Below are positions 8,326-16,598 of a stretch of DNA of 64,000 nt, piece by piece (the first letter of the stretch is position 1; each line of letters opens with the position of its first letter). Source of the DNA: Halobellus litoreus (GTDB lineage Archaea > Halobacteriota > Halobacteria > Halobacteriales > Haloferacaceae); the NCBI RefSeq assembly GCF_024464595.1, contig NZ_JANHAW010000003.1, positions 372,001 through 436,000 of the forward strand, read 5' to 3'. Under the pieces are notes generated by a model that was given only the letters and a program-made list of their open reading frames with translations, searched no databases and was not told where the DNA came from. Both the position numbers and the translations under genes were made by a program.

Positions 8326-8565
8326 TTACAGTCGATCGTCGTCGAGACCGCCCGGGTCGGAAGCGGTGTCGAAGAGGTTGTTCTCCGCGCCGTCCATAAA
8401 GTCGTCACCGGGCTCGCTGTCGTCGACGACTTCGACGTTGTAGGCGTCGATACCCATACTCAGCAGCTCTTCGACGGCCTGTTCCTCGGTTACGAACTCC
8501 TCGTCGACTAACTGTTCGAACTCGCTCAGCAGTTCGTCCGGGAGCGTGACTTCGACGATTGGCAT
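8326..8565 (-). CDS. DUF7120-like ribbon-helix-helix protein
   Basis: A 79-aa acidic protein starting MPIVEVTLPDELLSEFEQLV, a beta strand and helix as in CopG/ribbon-helix-helix DNA-binding proteins. It continues 'EEFVTEEQAVEELLSMGIDA' and ends in an acidic disordered tail. This matches the haloarchaeal DUF7120 family as I remember it. It may be a small regulator. The ATG at 8565 is chosen because the upstream frame is basic and Ser-rich, unlike a haloarchaeal protein. No toxin gene is adjacent, so I do not call it an antitoxin. Confidence 0.75.
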   Translation of the reverse strand: MPIVEVTLPDELLSEFEQLVDEEFVTEEQAVEELLSMGIDAYNVEVVDDSEPGDDFMDGAENNLFDTASDPGGLDDDRL

Positions 8566-8792
8566 TGGGCACCTCTTCGTTCTCCTGGTACTTGAGTGGC
8601 AGGCTTCCGAGCACGGGAACTGGTCAGATACCCGATTGCTGACGGGGGCCGATCTCGGACTGGATGGGAAGGGGGCCGACTTCCTCCGAACGCCTGATTT
8701 CGAGCCTTCCATCGACCATCACTCACAAATTCCAGCAAGACCGAGAACACCAGCGAACATTCAAATGCTTTCGGAGCGTCACTTTCGTGACA

Positions 8793-9044
8793 ATGGACCA
8801 AGACTCCCAGACAGTCACGGACAAGCAGAGGCAACTCTGGCCGCTCGGATTTCTCGGCTTTCTCTCGTTTATGGGATTTCAAGCCTTTGAGCGATCAGAT
8901 CCGTTGTTTCTGTTCTGGTTCGCGTTCGCCGGGTTCTTTTCGTACTTCGGGTATCGCTGGAACCGGCTCAAATACCTCGGTCTGCTCGGGGTTCTCGGGT
9001 TCGTGATCGCCGTTCTTGGACTGCTGGGCGTTGTCCGGATCTGA
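8793..9044 (+). CDS. small Phe/Gly-rich membrane protein, DUF3796-like
   Basis: An 83-aa protein with three or four short helices. Tandem segments LGFLGFLSFMGF, FWFAFAGFFSYFGYRW and YLGLLGVLGFVIAVLGLLG are rich in Leu-Gly-Phe triplets, a pattern seen in DUF3796 proteins. The first ~15 residues are polar and cytosolic. Function unknown. The ATG at 8793 is the only start near the conserved part. Confidence 0.65.
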   Translation: MDQDSQTVTDKQRQLWPLGFLGFLSFMGFQAFERSDPLFLFWFAFAGFFSYFGYRWNRLKYLGLLGVLGFVIAVLGLLGVVRI

Positions 9045-9505
9045 TCATCGACGCCCAACCGACGGGAAATTCAGAGAGTCAAGTTACACGGAAGGACACT
9101 ATAGAGGGATCGGCGCACGCTGCAGAACAGTGAGGTACGCGCTCTCGTTCTTCGTTCTCGCCCGGTGACCAGCGACTTCTCACTGATCGAGTCGCCGGTG
9201 ATGTCTTCTTCGAGATGAGTTCCGGAACTCTGGGGTGGCGGCTAAGAAGACCTCGGGTGGCGCGGAATATGTGCCAATACTATCCCTGTGGGACAATGTG
9301 CTCCTCGGATTTCTTCGACGGCGTCTCAGAACACCGTCGTTCCGAGCACAAGTGCGGATAGTAAACGCGAATATATCATATCTCTATTTATAGATGATAT
9401 TTTATAATTATGCCTTTGGTGGCGGAGCCGTACAGACCTCCGTCAGCGGAATCGGGGTCGTGAATCCGGTACTATCTTTAACACGGAACACACCCAATTC
9501 GGCGT
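9045..9505. other. 461-nt intergenic region with an AT-rich island
   Basis: No gene is supported. A ~44-nt island (9369-9412) is almost only A and T and contains an imperfect inverted repeat, ATATCATATC facing GATGATAT. The rdfA core promoter is at 9473-9481. The rest shows no recognisable structure. Confidence 0.45.
9473..9481 (+). promoter_or_regulatory. TATA-like element of the rdfA-family gene
   Basis: TATCTTTAA is centred about 28 nt before the ATG at 9506, consistent with a leaderless haloarchaeal transcript. Confidence 0.45.
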
Positions 9506-10135
9506 ATGACCGAGAATTCCGATCCGACCCGTTCTAAGGTCGGACGACTCCTCAAGTCCCACGAGATGACCGCGGTGGGTCAGGAACTCGAAGATCGGTG
9601 GCTCGGTGACGGCTACGAAAGCCAGAGCCTCCGCTCGCTCGCGGACTGGTTCAACAAGCGGTTGCTCGCCGCGAAACTGGAGGATGCGGGTCAGAATCCG
9701 ATCGACGGTGAGGTCGAAAACCTCTATCGGTTGCTCACGGCCGACGACGTCACCGCGGGAATGCGCGTGGACGCCGAGGCGGCACTCGAGCAGCAGGGCA
9801 TCGACCCGGAGGACCTCCGATCGGAGTTCGTCTCTCACCAGGCGGTGTACACGTATCTCACCGAGTTCAGAGGCGCCTCGAAGGGGCGATCGTCGGAAAA
9901 CCGAGTCGGGAGCGTCCGCACCACGATTCAGCGCCTCCAGAGCCGTCTCGTGGCCGTCGTGGAGAACAACCTCGCTCAGTTGCGAGACAGCGGGAAACTC
10001 GTACTCGGGGAGTTCAACGTGCTGTTAGACGTGCAGGTGCTCTGTGAGGATTGTGGAGCCAGTTACCCCGTCACGGACCTCCTCGAACGCGGCGGTTGTG
10101 ACTGCGAGTCGACGACGACCGAGGCCGAAGAGTGA
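9506..10135 (+). CDS. rdfA: RdfA family protein (rod-determining factor)
   Basis: A 209-aa protein matching the haloarchaeal RdfA family: N-terminal KVGRLLKSHEMTAVGQELEDRW, then 'SLRSLADWFNKRLL', DGEVENLYRLLTADDV and FVSHQAVYTYLTEFRG, with a C-terminal zinc-ribbon-like C-x2-C...C-x-C (LCEDCGASYP, GGCDCES). RdfA of Haloferax volcanii is needed for rod shape. Most haloarchaea have several paralogues, so this copy may serve another role. The gene stands alone between long intergenic regions. The symbol names the family; orthology to the Haloferax gene is not shown. Confidence 0.8.
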   Translation: MTENSDPTRSKVGRLLKSHEMTAVGQELEDRWLGDGYESQSLRSLADWFNKRLLAAKLEDAGQNPIDGEVENLYRLLTADDVTAGMRVDAEAALEQQGIDPEDLRSEFVSHQAVYTYLTEFRGASKGRSSENRVGSVRTTIQRLQSRLVAVVENNLAQLRDSGKLVLGEFNVLLDVQVLCEDCGASYPVTDLLERGGCDCESTTTEAEE

Positions 10136-10735
10136 ATCAGAGGCGTTCCCGTGGCCGGAAACTAAATCCACACAGATAGATCCGAGAGTTTCGAGTGAGT
10201 AGGGGATCAGATGGCTAATGCGAATACCAGGAACACCCCTCCTCGAACCATCAGCGACGCACGTGCTATCGTCGAGCCCCGGCGCGAGAGAACCGAGGAC
10301 AGCGAAGAGCGGTCGAATAGTGAAATTCTATCCCCGGAAAACGAATCCGCGGCTTACCGGGAGATGCCAGAAGTTCTATTACAGTGTTACCTGCGTCATA
10401 CCTGCGTCGACATAGGTGGTTGTGTCGATTGCAATGGTTCCGAGATTATCGAATCCGTTGGCAAATATATTCGGGGTGGGCCGAACGCAGCCGGTAGATC
10501 AAAATCAGCAATAGAGGCAGTGAAGCGCCGTATTTCGGATAGAAAACCGAGGTTCGTGACTGGTTTCAGGAATCGGCTCGATTTTCGGTCGGTGAGAGCC
10601 GAGTAAACGAGTGGGTAGCTGGTGTGATACGTCCGACCAATTCGGAAAATCTGGTAGTTCGATCTGTGGATTGGGCCATCCGTGAAGTATCTCACAAAAG
10701 AAAACGTAATATACGTGCATTCCTTCGCACCGGGT
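10136..10735. other. 600-nt intergenic region
   Basis: I see no supportable gene. The open frame 10211-10606 (+) codes for a basic, family-less sequence unlike haloarchaeal proteins and is left out. The right end carries the Rieske promoter (10707-10714). Confidence 0.45.
10707..10714 (+). promoter_or_regulatory. TATA box of the second Rieske gene
   Basis: TAATATAC is centred about 26 nt upstream of the ATG at 10736, within an A-rich stretch. Confidence 0.55.
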
Positions 10736-11059
10736 ATGCCAGACTCCAGCGCGGACGACCCGTCGCTCCACAGAGTGGCGTCAGTCGGTGAACTCGAAGC
10801 CGGGGACTCGTCCGTCGTCGACGTCGACGGCGAACAGGTCGCACTGTTCCATTTGAACGACGAGTACTTCGCGCTCAGTAACGTCTGCCCGCATCAGGGC
10901 GGGCCGCTGGGACAGGGCCGCGTCGAGGACGAGTGCGTGTACTGCCCCTGGCACGGGTGGCAGTTCGACGTCGAATCCGGCGAACACGTCCAAGGCGACG
11001 ACGTGGTTCCGACGTACGAGGTAGTGGTGGAAGACGGCGACATCCACGTTCGCGTGTGA
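10736..11059 (+). CDS. Rieske [2Fe-2S] ferredoxin-like protein
   Basis: A 107-aa Rieske domain with ligands in VCPHQGGPLGQG (C-x-H) and CPWHGWQFDVESGEHV (C-x-x-H). It is shorter than the copy at 2841-3224 because it lacks the charged insertion between the two ligand pairs. No membrane segment is present, so it is a likely soluble electron carrier. It is followed 58 nt later by an amidohydrolase in the same direction, the reverse of the gene order in the first module. The ATG at 10736 fits the TATA box. Confidence 0.93.
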   Translation: MPDSSADDPSLHRVASVGELEAGDSSVVDVDGEQVALFHLNDEYFALSNVCPHQGGPLGQGRVEDECVYCPWHGWQFDVESGEHVQGDDVVPTYEVVVEDGDIHVRV

Positions 11060-11084
11060 GGGGTTTCTGACACGATAAATCGGG

Positions 11085-11092
11085 AATATTAA
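11085..11092 (+). promoter_or_regulatory. TATA-like element of the second amidohydrolase
   Basis: AATATTAA lies about 29 nt upstream of the ATG at 11118, so this gene can be transcribed independently of the Rieske gene. Confidence 0.4.
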
Positions 11093-11117
11093 GTTCAGAT
11101 CCTGCTATGAGGTAGCT

Positions 11118-12182
11118 ATGGATCACGCGGTAATTGATGGCGAGTGGCACAGTGCGGAGTCCGGAGCCGACATCCGGGAGTACATCTCGGACGACGAGAT
11201 GCGGGAAAACGAGAAGCAGGGCTATCTCGCGGGCCCCGAGGAGTGGGGGCCGATCCAGTGGGACGGCTGGGATCGGAGCGCGGGCGGTCGGACTGAGATC
11301 AACATCCACTCGCCGGATATCACGGACGCGGAGGACGTCGATCCCGTCCGGAAACAGCTCGGAATCGACACGGTCGTCTTCTCTCCCGGGCAGTTCCGGA
11401 TGACCACGATTCCCGCACAGGACAAGCAGGTGATGTACATGCGGGCGTTCAACGATCTCACCGTCGATCGGTTCGCCCGCGGCGACGGGACGTATTACGC
11501 GAAACTCTACATCTTCGGCGATCACCCCGAGGAGAGCGCCGAAGAGATCGAACGCCACGGCGACAAGGACGGCGTCGTGGGCGCGATGATCACGGACGTC
11601 GGCCCCACGTTCCCGATGGGGCACAAGAGCTACGAGCCGATCTACGAGGCCGCTGAGAAGCACGACCTCCCGATCATCCTCCACTCGACCACGGGAATCG
11701 TTCCGGGGTTCCCCATCGCCGGAATGCAGCCGAAGAACTTCGCGGAGTTCCACACGCTCGGACACACGATCCCGAAGATGTGGCACGCGAACAGTCTGAT
11801 TCTCCGCGGTATCGTCGAGAAGTACGACGTCGACTTCGGCTTCTGGGAAGGCGGCCTCTCGTGGATCCCGGCGCTGGGAGAGCGCCTCGACCGCGAGTAT
11901 CTCGAACGATCCAGCGAGTTCGCCGACCTGTCACAACTCCCGAGCGAGTACCTCTCGGAGTTCTACTACGGCACGCAACCCCTACCAGAGGAGGCGACGA
12001 AGATGGTCGACGTCGTCGACCTCATCGAACGGGCGGACCTCGAAGATCAGGTGCTGTACTGCTCGGACCGTCCGCACCAAGACTTCGACGCGCCCGCGGC
12101 GGTCGATAATGTCGAAGGGCTGACTGACGAACAGAAGCATAAGATATTCGAACATAACGCTCGCGAGCTGTTCGGTATCTGA
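11118..12182 (+). CDS. amidohydrolase 2 superfamily protein
   Basis: A 354-aa paralogue of the 3221-4339 protein. Landmarks: N-terminal VIDGEWHSAESG (variant metal site), central 'YEAAEKHDLPIILHSTTGIV', 'GIVEKYDVDFGFWEGGLSWI', 'LSEFYYGTQPL' and the C-terminal YCSDRPHQDFD. The N-terminal D-x-E-x-H replaces D-x-D-x-H of the other copy. It should be a metal-dependent hydrolase or decarboxylase. The Rieske partner upstream suggests a shared oxidative pathway. The substrate is unknown. Confidence 0.88.
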   Translation: MDHAVIDGEWHSAESGADIREYISDDEMRENEKQGYLAGPEEWGPIQWDGWDRSAGGRTEINIHSPDITDAEDVDPVRKQLGIDTVVFSPGQFRMTTIPAQDKQVMYMRAFNDLTVDRFARGDGTYYAKLYIFGDHPEESAEEIERHGDKDGVVGAMITDVGPTFPMGHKSYEPIYEAAEKHDLPIILHSTTGIVPGFPIAGMQPKNFAEFHTLGHTIPKMWHANSLILRGIVEKYDVDFGFWEGGLSWIPALGERLDREYLERSSEFADLSQLPSEYLSEFYYGTQPLPEEATKMVDVVDLIERADLEDQVLYCSDRPHQDFDAPAAVDNVEGLTDEQKHKIFEHNARELFGI

Positions 12183-12286
12183 TCGTCGCGGTCGCGACTG
12201 ACGCCACGGGAAGCGCTTCCGAGGCAGTCACCCGCACGCGACCGAGACAACGCTAAAACCGGTGGGTCACCACCGTCCGAACGACG

Positions 12287-12991
12287 ATGACACTGGACTA
12301 CCCCACCTTCCTCGTCAATTTCAAACTCTACGCGGGAACGGCCGGCGAGGAAGGCCTCGACCTCGCTGAGACGATCGCGTCGGTGACGGAGCGGACGGGC
12401 GCGTCTCTGGCCGTCGCTCCGCAGACGCCGGACCTCTACCGAATCGCCTCGGAAACCGACCTCCCGGTCGTCGCCCAGTCCGTCGATGCGGTGAACGCGG
12501 GGCGAGGGACCGGCAAGGTCGCCCTCCCGACCGTCGCGGCAGCCGGGGCGGACGGGGTCCTCGTCAACCACCCGGAGTCCCCACAGACGCTCTCTGAAAT
12601 CGAATCGATCGTCGAGAGCGGTAAAGATCAGGGCGTCGAATCGATCGTCTGCGTCGACAGCGTCGAGACCGGTCGCGCGGTGCTCGCGTTCGACCCCGAC
12701 TGCCTCCTGTTCGAGAAGCCCGCAGACATCGGAACGGGGCGCTCGCTCCCGAGGACTGCCCCCGAGCGCGTGGAGGCGTTCGTCTCGATGGTGGAGGAAA
12801 CGAATCCCAGGACCCGTGTCCTTCTCGGTGGGGGGATCAGCTCGTCGGCCGACGTGGAGGCGGCCCTGAAACTCGGTGCCGACGCGGCCGGCGCTGCGTC
12901 AGCGTTCGTCGACGCGACCGATCGGGAGGCCTGGCTTTCCGAGGTCGCTGAGACGCTGGTCTCGGAGGCTTCCGCGGACAGTCGGCGATAG
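12287..12991 (+). CDS. divergent archaeal triosephosphate isomerase-like TIM barrel
   Basis: A 234-aa TIM-barrel protein with the archaeal tpiA layout. The Lys of VNFKLY, the His of 'DGVLVNHPESPQ' (NHSERR in the canonical enzyme) and the Glu before IGTG (LFEKPADIGTG) are in place, and the phosphate loop GGGISSSADVEAALKLG is present. The usual AQHVD is AQSVD and NHSERR is NHPESP, so this is probably a paralogue with altered specificity and not the main tpiA. It precedes AMP phosphorylase, which hints at phosphopentose or triose handling from nucleoside breakdown. Confidence 0.72.
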   Translation: MTLDYPTFLVNFKLYAGTAGEEGLDLAETIASVTERTGASLAVAPQTPDLYRIASETDLPVVAQSVDAVNAGRGTGKVALPTVAAAGADGVLVNHPESPQTLSEIESIVESGKDQGVESIVCVDSVETGRAVLAFDPDCLLFEKPADIGTGRSLPRTAPERVEAFVSMVEETNPRTRVLLGGGISSSADVEAALKLGADAAGAASAFVDATDREAWLSEVAETLVSEASADSRR

Positions 12992-13106
12992 GCGTTGGAG
13001 GACCGATCAGGTTCGACGAACCGCCCCGGGATCGAACGACGCTGCACGCGCCGAGTGTGTGAGACAACACCCACTCTTATGCGAAGAGTGCGCCAACCGA
13101 TTCGGT

Positions 13107-14585
13107 ATGAAACTCACGGCAGAGGAGATCGACATCGGCACTCGGACGCCGACGGTGTTGCTCAACTCGACCGACGCGAGCGAACTGGGCGCACATCCGC
13201 TCGATCGCGTTCGGATCCGCCACGGTCCCGACGTGGCGACCGGGATCGTCGAGATCACCGACGAACTCGTCGCACCCGGACTGCTCGGCGTCACGCGCCA
13301 AATAAGCCACATTACGGGTGACGTCGAGATAACGCTCGCCTCGAAACCGGATTCGGCGGCCTACATCACGAAAAAGCTCGACGACGTCGAACTCGAACAC
13401 GACGAGATTGCGGCCGTCGTCCGCGACATCAACCACGACCTGTTGAGCGACGTCGAACTCGGGGCGTTCGTCTCCGGTCTGTACGCCCACGGCCTCTCGC
13501 GGGCGGAAATTATGAACCTCACCGACAGTATGGTCGACATCGGTGAGACGATCGAGTGGGACCGGAAGCCGATCGTCGACAAACACTCGATCGGCGGCGT
13601 CGCCGGCAACCGCGTCACGCCGATCGTCGTCCCGATCGTCGCCGCGGCGGGCGTGCCGATTCCGAAGTCCTCCTCGCGTGCGGTGACGTCGGCGGCCGGA
13701 ACAGCGGACACGATGGAGGTGTTCTGCGACGTTTCGTTCTCCGTCAGCGAGGTACGGGAACTCGTCTCGAAGACTAACGGGTGTATGGTCTGGGGCGGTG
13801 CGGTCAACCTCTCCCCGGTCGACGACAAGATCATCCGCGCGGAGACTCCCCTCTCGCTGGATCCCCCTGGGCAGGTCATCGCATCGGTGCTCTCGAAGAA
13901 GAAGAGCGCGGGCGCGACCCACGTCGTCATCGACCTGCCGTACGGGGAGGGTGCCAAGGTCGAAAGCCTCCACGAGGCCCGCGAGATGGCCGAGGACTTC
14001 ACGCGCGTCGGAGCGAACCTGGGAATGGAGATCGACTGTGCGATCACGCGGGGCGAACAGCCCATCGGACGGGGGATCGGACCGGTGCTGGAGGCACGAG
14101 ACGTTCTCGACGTCCTCTCGGGGGATGGGCCGGCAGATCTCAGATCCAAGAGCGTTCGACTCGCGCAGATCCTGCTCGACGCTGCCGGGGTCGACGAGAC
14201 AGCGTCGGGCCTCGTCGAACGCGGCGCGGCGGAATCGAAGTTCCGCGAGATCATCGACGCGCAGAACGGAGACCCGGACGTGTCGCGGGAGGACCTCTCG
14301 CCCGGGAGACACCAAGAGACTGTATATGCCGACCGCGACGGCGTCGTCACCCACGTCGACAACAAGCTCGTAAACGAACTGGCCCGCCGCGCTGGCGCCC
14401 CGAAAGATCACGGTGCGGGCGTCTATCTCCACTGTCGAGCGCGCGACGAACTGACCCAGGGGGACCCGCTTCTCACGCTGTACGCCGAAAAGCGCGAGAA
14501 ACTAGACCAGGCACAATCGTTCTGGGCGGAGAAGGCACCGGTCAGGGTTCACGAATCCGGGGAAGTGGTGATCGAACAGTGGTGA
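13107..14585 (+). CDS. deoA: AMP phosphorylase (archaeal thymidine phosphorylase family)
   Basis: A 492-aa enzyme. The ~85-residue N-terminal domain typical of archaeal AMP phosphorylases precedes the pyrimidine phosphorylase core, whose signature reads WDRKPIVDKHSIGGVAGNR. Further landmarks are SSRAVTSAAGTADTMEV and GAGVYLHCRARDEL. The reaction is AMP (or CMP/UMP) plus phosphate giving the base and ribose 1,5-bisphosphate, the entry to the archaeal pentose bisphosphate pathway. A TATA-like CTCTTATG lies ~28 nt upstream. No ribose-1,5-bisphosphate isomerase or RuBisCO gene is in the window. Confidence 0.93.
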   Translation: MKLTAEEIDIGTRTPTVLLNSTDASELGAHPLDRVRIRHGPDVATGIVEITDELVAPGLLGVTRQISHITGDVEITLASKPDSAAYITKKLDDVELEHDEIAAVVRDINHDLLSDVELGAFVSGLYAHGLSRAEIMNLTDSMVDIGETIEWDRKPIVDKHSIGGVAGNRVTPIVVPIVAAAGVPIPKSSSRAVTSAAGTADTMEVFCDVSFSVSEVRELVSKTNGCMVWGGAVNLSPVDDKIIRAETPLSLDPPGQVIASVLSKKKSAGATHVVIDLPYGEGAKVESLHEAREMAEDFTRVGANLGMEIDCAITRGEQPIGRGIGPVLEARDVLDVLSGDGPADLRSKSVRLAQILLDAAGVDETASGLVERGAAESKFREIIDAQNGDPDVSREDLSPGRHQETVYADRDGVVTHVDNKLVNELARRAGAPKDHGAGVYLHCRARDELTQGDPLLTLYAEKREKLDQAQSFWAEKAPVRVHESGEVVIEQW

Positions 14586-14619
14586 GGACCGCCGCGAAGT
14601 AATCGCCCAGTCACCGGCG

Positions 14620-15999
14620 CTACAGACCCATCTCCGCTCGAAGCTCCGACCGAACCCGCTCGGCGGTCGATTCGAGGCCCTCGCTGACTTCCACGGGGTA
14701 CGCCGCGGGATCCTCGATGGCTCGAACGTCACGAGGCAGTCGTTCGAGGGTCGCTAACGTCCGCTCGCGGCTCTCGTCGAGCGTCGGGAACTCGTAGACG
14801 ACATCGCCGTTCGTGACGACGTCAACGAGCAGCCCCCGCCCCCCGATCGCCTCGTCGGCCCCCGCGAGGACGTCGCGCTGGAACGTCTCCTCGCCGAAGC
14901 GGTGGACGCGTTTCGCCCCGGGATAGGTCACTTTTCCCTCCGAGAGCTTCATACTGGGTTGCATTTCGCCGTTCTCTTCGGCGGCGACCAGTTTGTACAC
15001 GGGATTCAGGGTCGGTGCGTCGTCGCTCGTCGTCAGCGACGTCCCGGGACCGAACCCGTCGGCGACGCCGTCGTCCTCGAAGAAGGAACGGAGGAAGAAC
15101 TCGTCGACTCCCGAGGAGACGAAGACGTCCATACGCTCCGGGAGGACGTTCCTCACCTCCTGGGAGAGGGCCGCCAGATCGCCGGAGTCGAGACGAACTC
15201 CCCGGACGTCGACGCCTCGCTCGTCTGCGACCGCCACGGCGGTTTCCGCACCGGCGACGGTGTCGTACGTGTCGATCAGGAGGACCGCCTCCTCGCCGTA
15301 CACGTCGACGAACGTCTCGAAGGCGGCCCGTTCGCTCGGGAAGCTCTGGACCCAGGAGTGGGCCATCGTGCCGTACACCGGAACCTCGAAAATCGAACCG
15401 GCGGCCTCGTTGGCGGTCCCGTCGACGCCGCCGACGTACGCCGCGCGGGCGGCTTTGAGGCCGGCGTCGGTGCCGTGCGCTCGCCGCCCACCGAAATCGA
15501 CGAGTTGCTGGTCGTCGCCCCGCCGGCGAACCACGTCTCGCATACGAGCGGCCTTCGTCGCGATCAGGCTCTGAAACCCGATCTGATTCAGCAATAGCGT
15601 CTCGAACAGCTGCGCCTGATCGATCGGGGCGGTTACTTCCAACAGTGGCTCGTTCGGGAAGACTGCGGTCCCCTCCGGAACGGCGCGGATGTCGCCGGTG
15701 AACTCGAAGGCTGCCAGGTATTCCAGGAACGCCTCCGGAAACCCCTCGTCGCGGAGGTGAGCGAGCTGGTCGGCGCCGAACGTGAGGTCCTGCACGTACG
15801 CGATGGCCTGCTCCAATCCCGCGGCGATCACGTACCCGCGGTTGGTAGGCAAGGACCGAAAGAACAGCGAGAACGTCGATTTCGGCGTGTGCTCGGCCTC
15901 TCGGTACCCGCGCATCATCGTCAGTTCGTACTGGTCCGTGAACAGACTGAGATCCGCGGGCGAGAGGTGGCCGAACCGAGGAGCGGAATGAGTTCTCAT
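14620..15999 (-). CDS. pncB: nicotinate phosphoribosyltransferase
   Basis: A 459-aa enzyme of NAD salvage: nicotinate plus PRPP and ATP give nicotinate mononucleotide. Landmarks are LFTDQYELTMMRGYREAEH, QLVDFGGRRAHGTDAGLKA, the phosphoribosyl-binding VRLDSGDLAALSQEVR and FGPGTSLTTSDDAP. The ATG at 15999 is taken because family members start near 'SPADLSLFTDQYEL' and the long upstream open frame is an artefact. It converges on the AMP phosphorylase gene with 34 nt between stops. Confidence 0.93.
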   Translation of the reverse strand: MRTHSAPRFGHLSPADLSLFTDQYELTMMRGYREAEHTPKSTFSLFFRSLPTNRGYVIAAGLEQAIAYVQDLTFGADQLAHLRDEGFPEAFLEYLAAFEFTGDIRAVPEGTAVFPNEPLLEVTAPIDQAQLFETLLLNQIGFQSLIATKAARMRDVVRRRGDDQQLVDFGGRRAHGTDAGLKAARAAYVGGVDGTANEAAGSIFEVPVYGTMAHSWVQSFPSERAAFETFVDVYGEEAVLLIDTYDTVAGAETAVAVADERGVDVRGVRLDSGDLAALSQEVRNVLPERMDVFVSSGVDEFFLRSFFEDDGVADGFGPGTSLTTSDDAPTLNPVYKLVAAEENGEMQPSMKLSEGKVTYPGAKRVHRFGEETFQRDVLAGADEAIGGRGLLVDVVTNGDVVYEFPTLDESRERTLATLERLPRDVRAIEDPAAYPVEVSEGLESTAERVRSELRAEMGL

Positions 16000-16146
16000 A
16001 CTAATGTATACGGATCGGTCGACAAGTTTCTGTCGGGGGCGGAACGTGATACCGGACCAAACCCTCCGCGGAGACCGACGCCTGGCATCGCGACGGCCGC
16101 GCCCGCGAGGGCCAGACTGATCACGTCCGATGCCGTACCCGGACGT

Positions 16147-16551
16147 ATGTCCATCCGGGTCGAAACCGACGAACGCGTGGAGATACGCGACGTGACCGCT
16201 GACGTCTCGCGGGCGATTTCGGACGGCGTCTCGGAAGGAGTGTGCACCGTGTTCGTTCCACACACCACCGCTGGCGTCGTCGTCAACGAATCGGAAGGCC
16301 GACTCATAGCGGACGTCGAGCGAGTGCTCGAGGGCCTCGTGCCGCGCGGAGACGGGTACGAGCACGACTCGATCGACGACAACGGCGACGCCCACCTGCG
16401 GGCGATGCTTCTCGGAACCAGCGTTTCGATACCGATCGAGAACGGCAGTCCGGCCCTTGGAACGTGGCAGTCGATCCTGTTCGTGGAGTGCGACGGGCCG
16501 CGATCACGCTCGCTGGAAGTGGTCACCGTCTCCGCCGAAGGGATCGACTGA
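16147..16551 (+). CDS. YjbQ/UPF0047 family protein
   Basis: A 134-aa single-domain protein. VFVPHTTAGVVVNESE and 'LLGTSVSIPIENGSPALGTW' followed by QSILFVECDGPRSR are the UPF0047 signature with its conserved His and Asp/Arg residues. Bacterial YjbQ shows weak thiamine-phosphate synthase activity, hence the common name; the physiological role in archaea is not established. It is divergent from pncB, with 147 nt between the starts. Confidence 0.9.
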   Translation: MSIRVETDERVEIRDVTADVSRAISDGVSEGVCTVFVPHTTAGVVVNESEGRLIADVERVLEGLVPRGDGYEHDSIDDNGDAHLRAMLLGTSVSIPIENGSPALGTWQSILFVECDGPRSRSLEVVTVSAEGID

Positions 16552-16598
16552 CGTCGCGTGCACCCCGGGAGTTGCCGCCGCGGGTTTTTCCGGCAGAT

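Noticed and set aside
8326..8565. Ribbon-helix-helix protein as an antitoxin
   Set aside because: No toxin gene lies next to it; the flanking MATE and DUF3796-like genes are on the other strand.
10211..10606. 131-codon plus-strand frame in a gene-free stretch
   Set aside because: No haloarchaeal acidic bias, no recognisable motif, and no promoter at a suitable distance. A conserved homologue would reverse this.
13077..14432. 451-codon minus-strand open frame
   Set aside because: Antisense to AMP phosphorylase, no motif, basic or Arg-rich composition.
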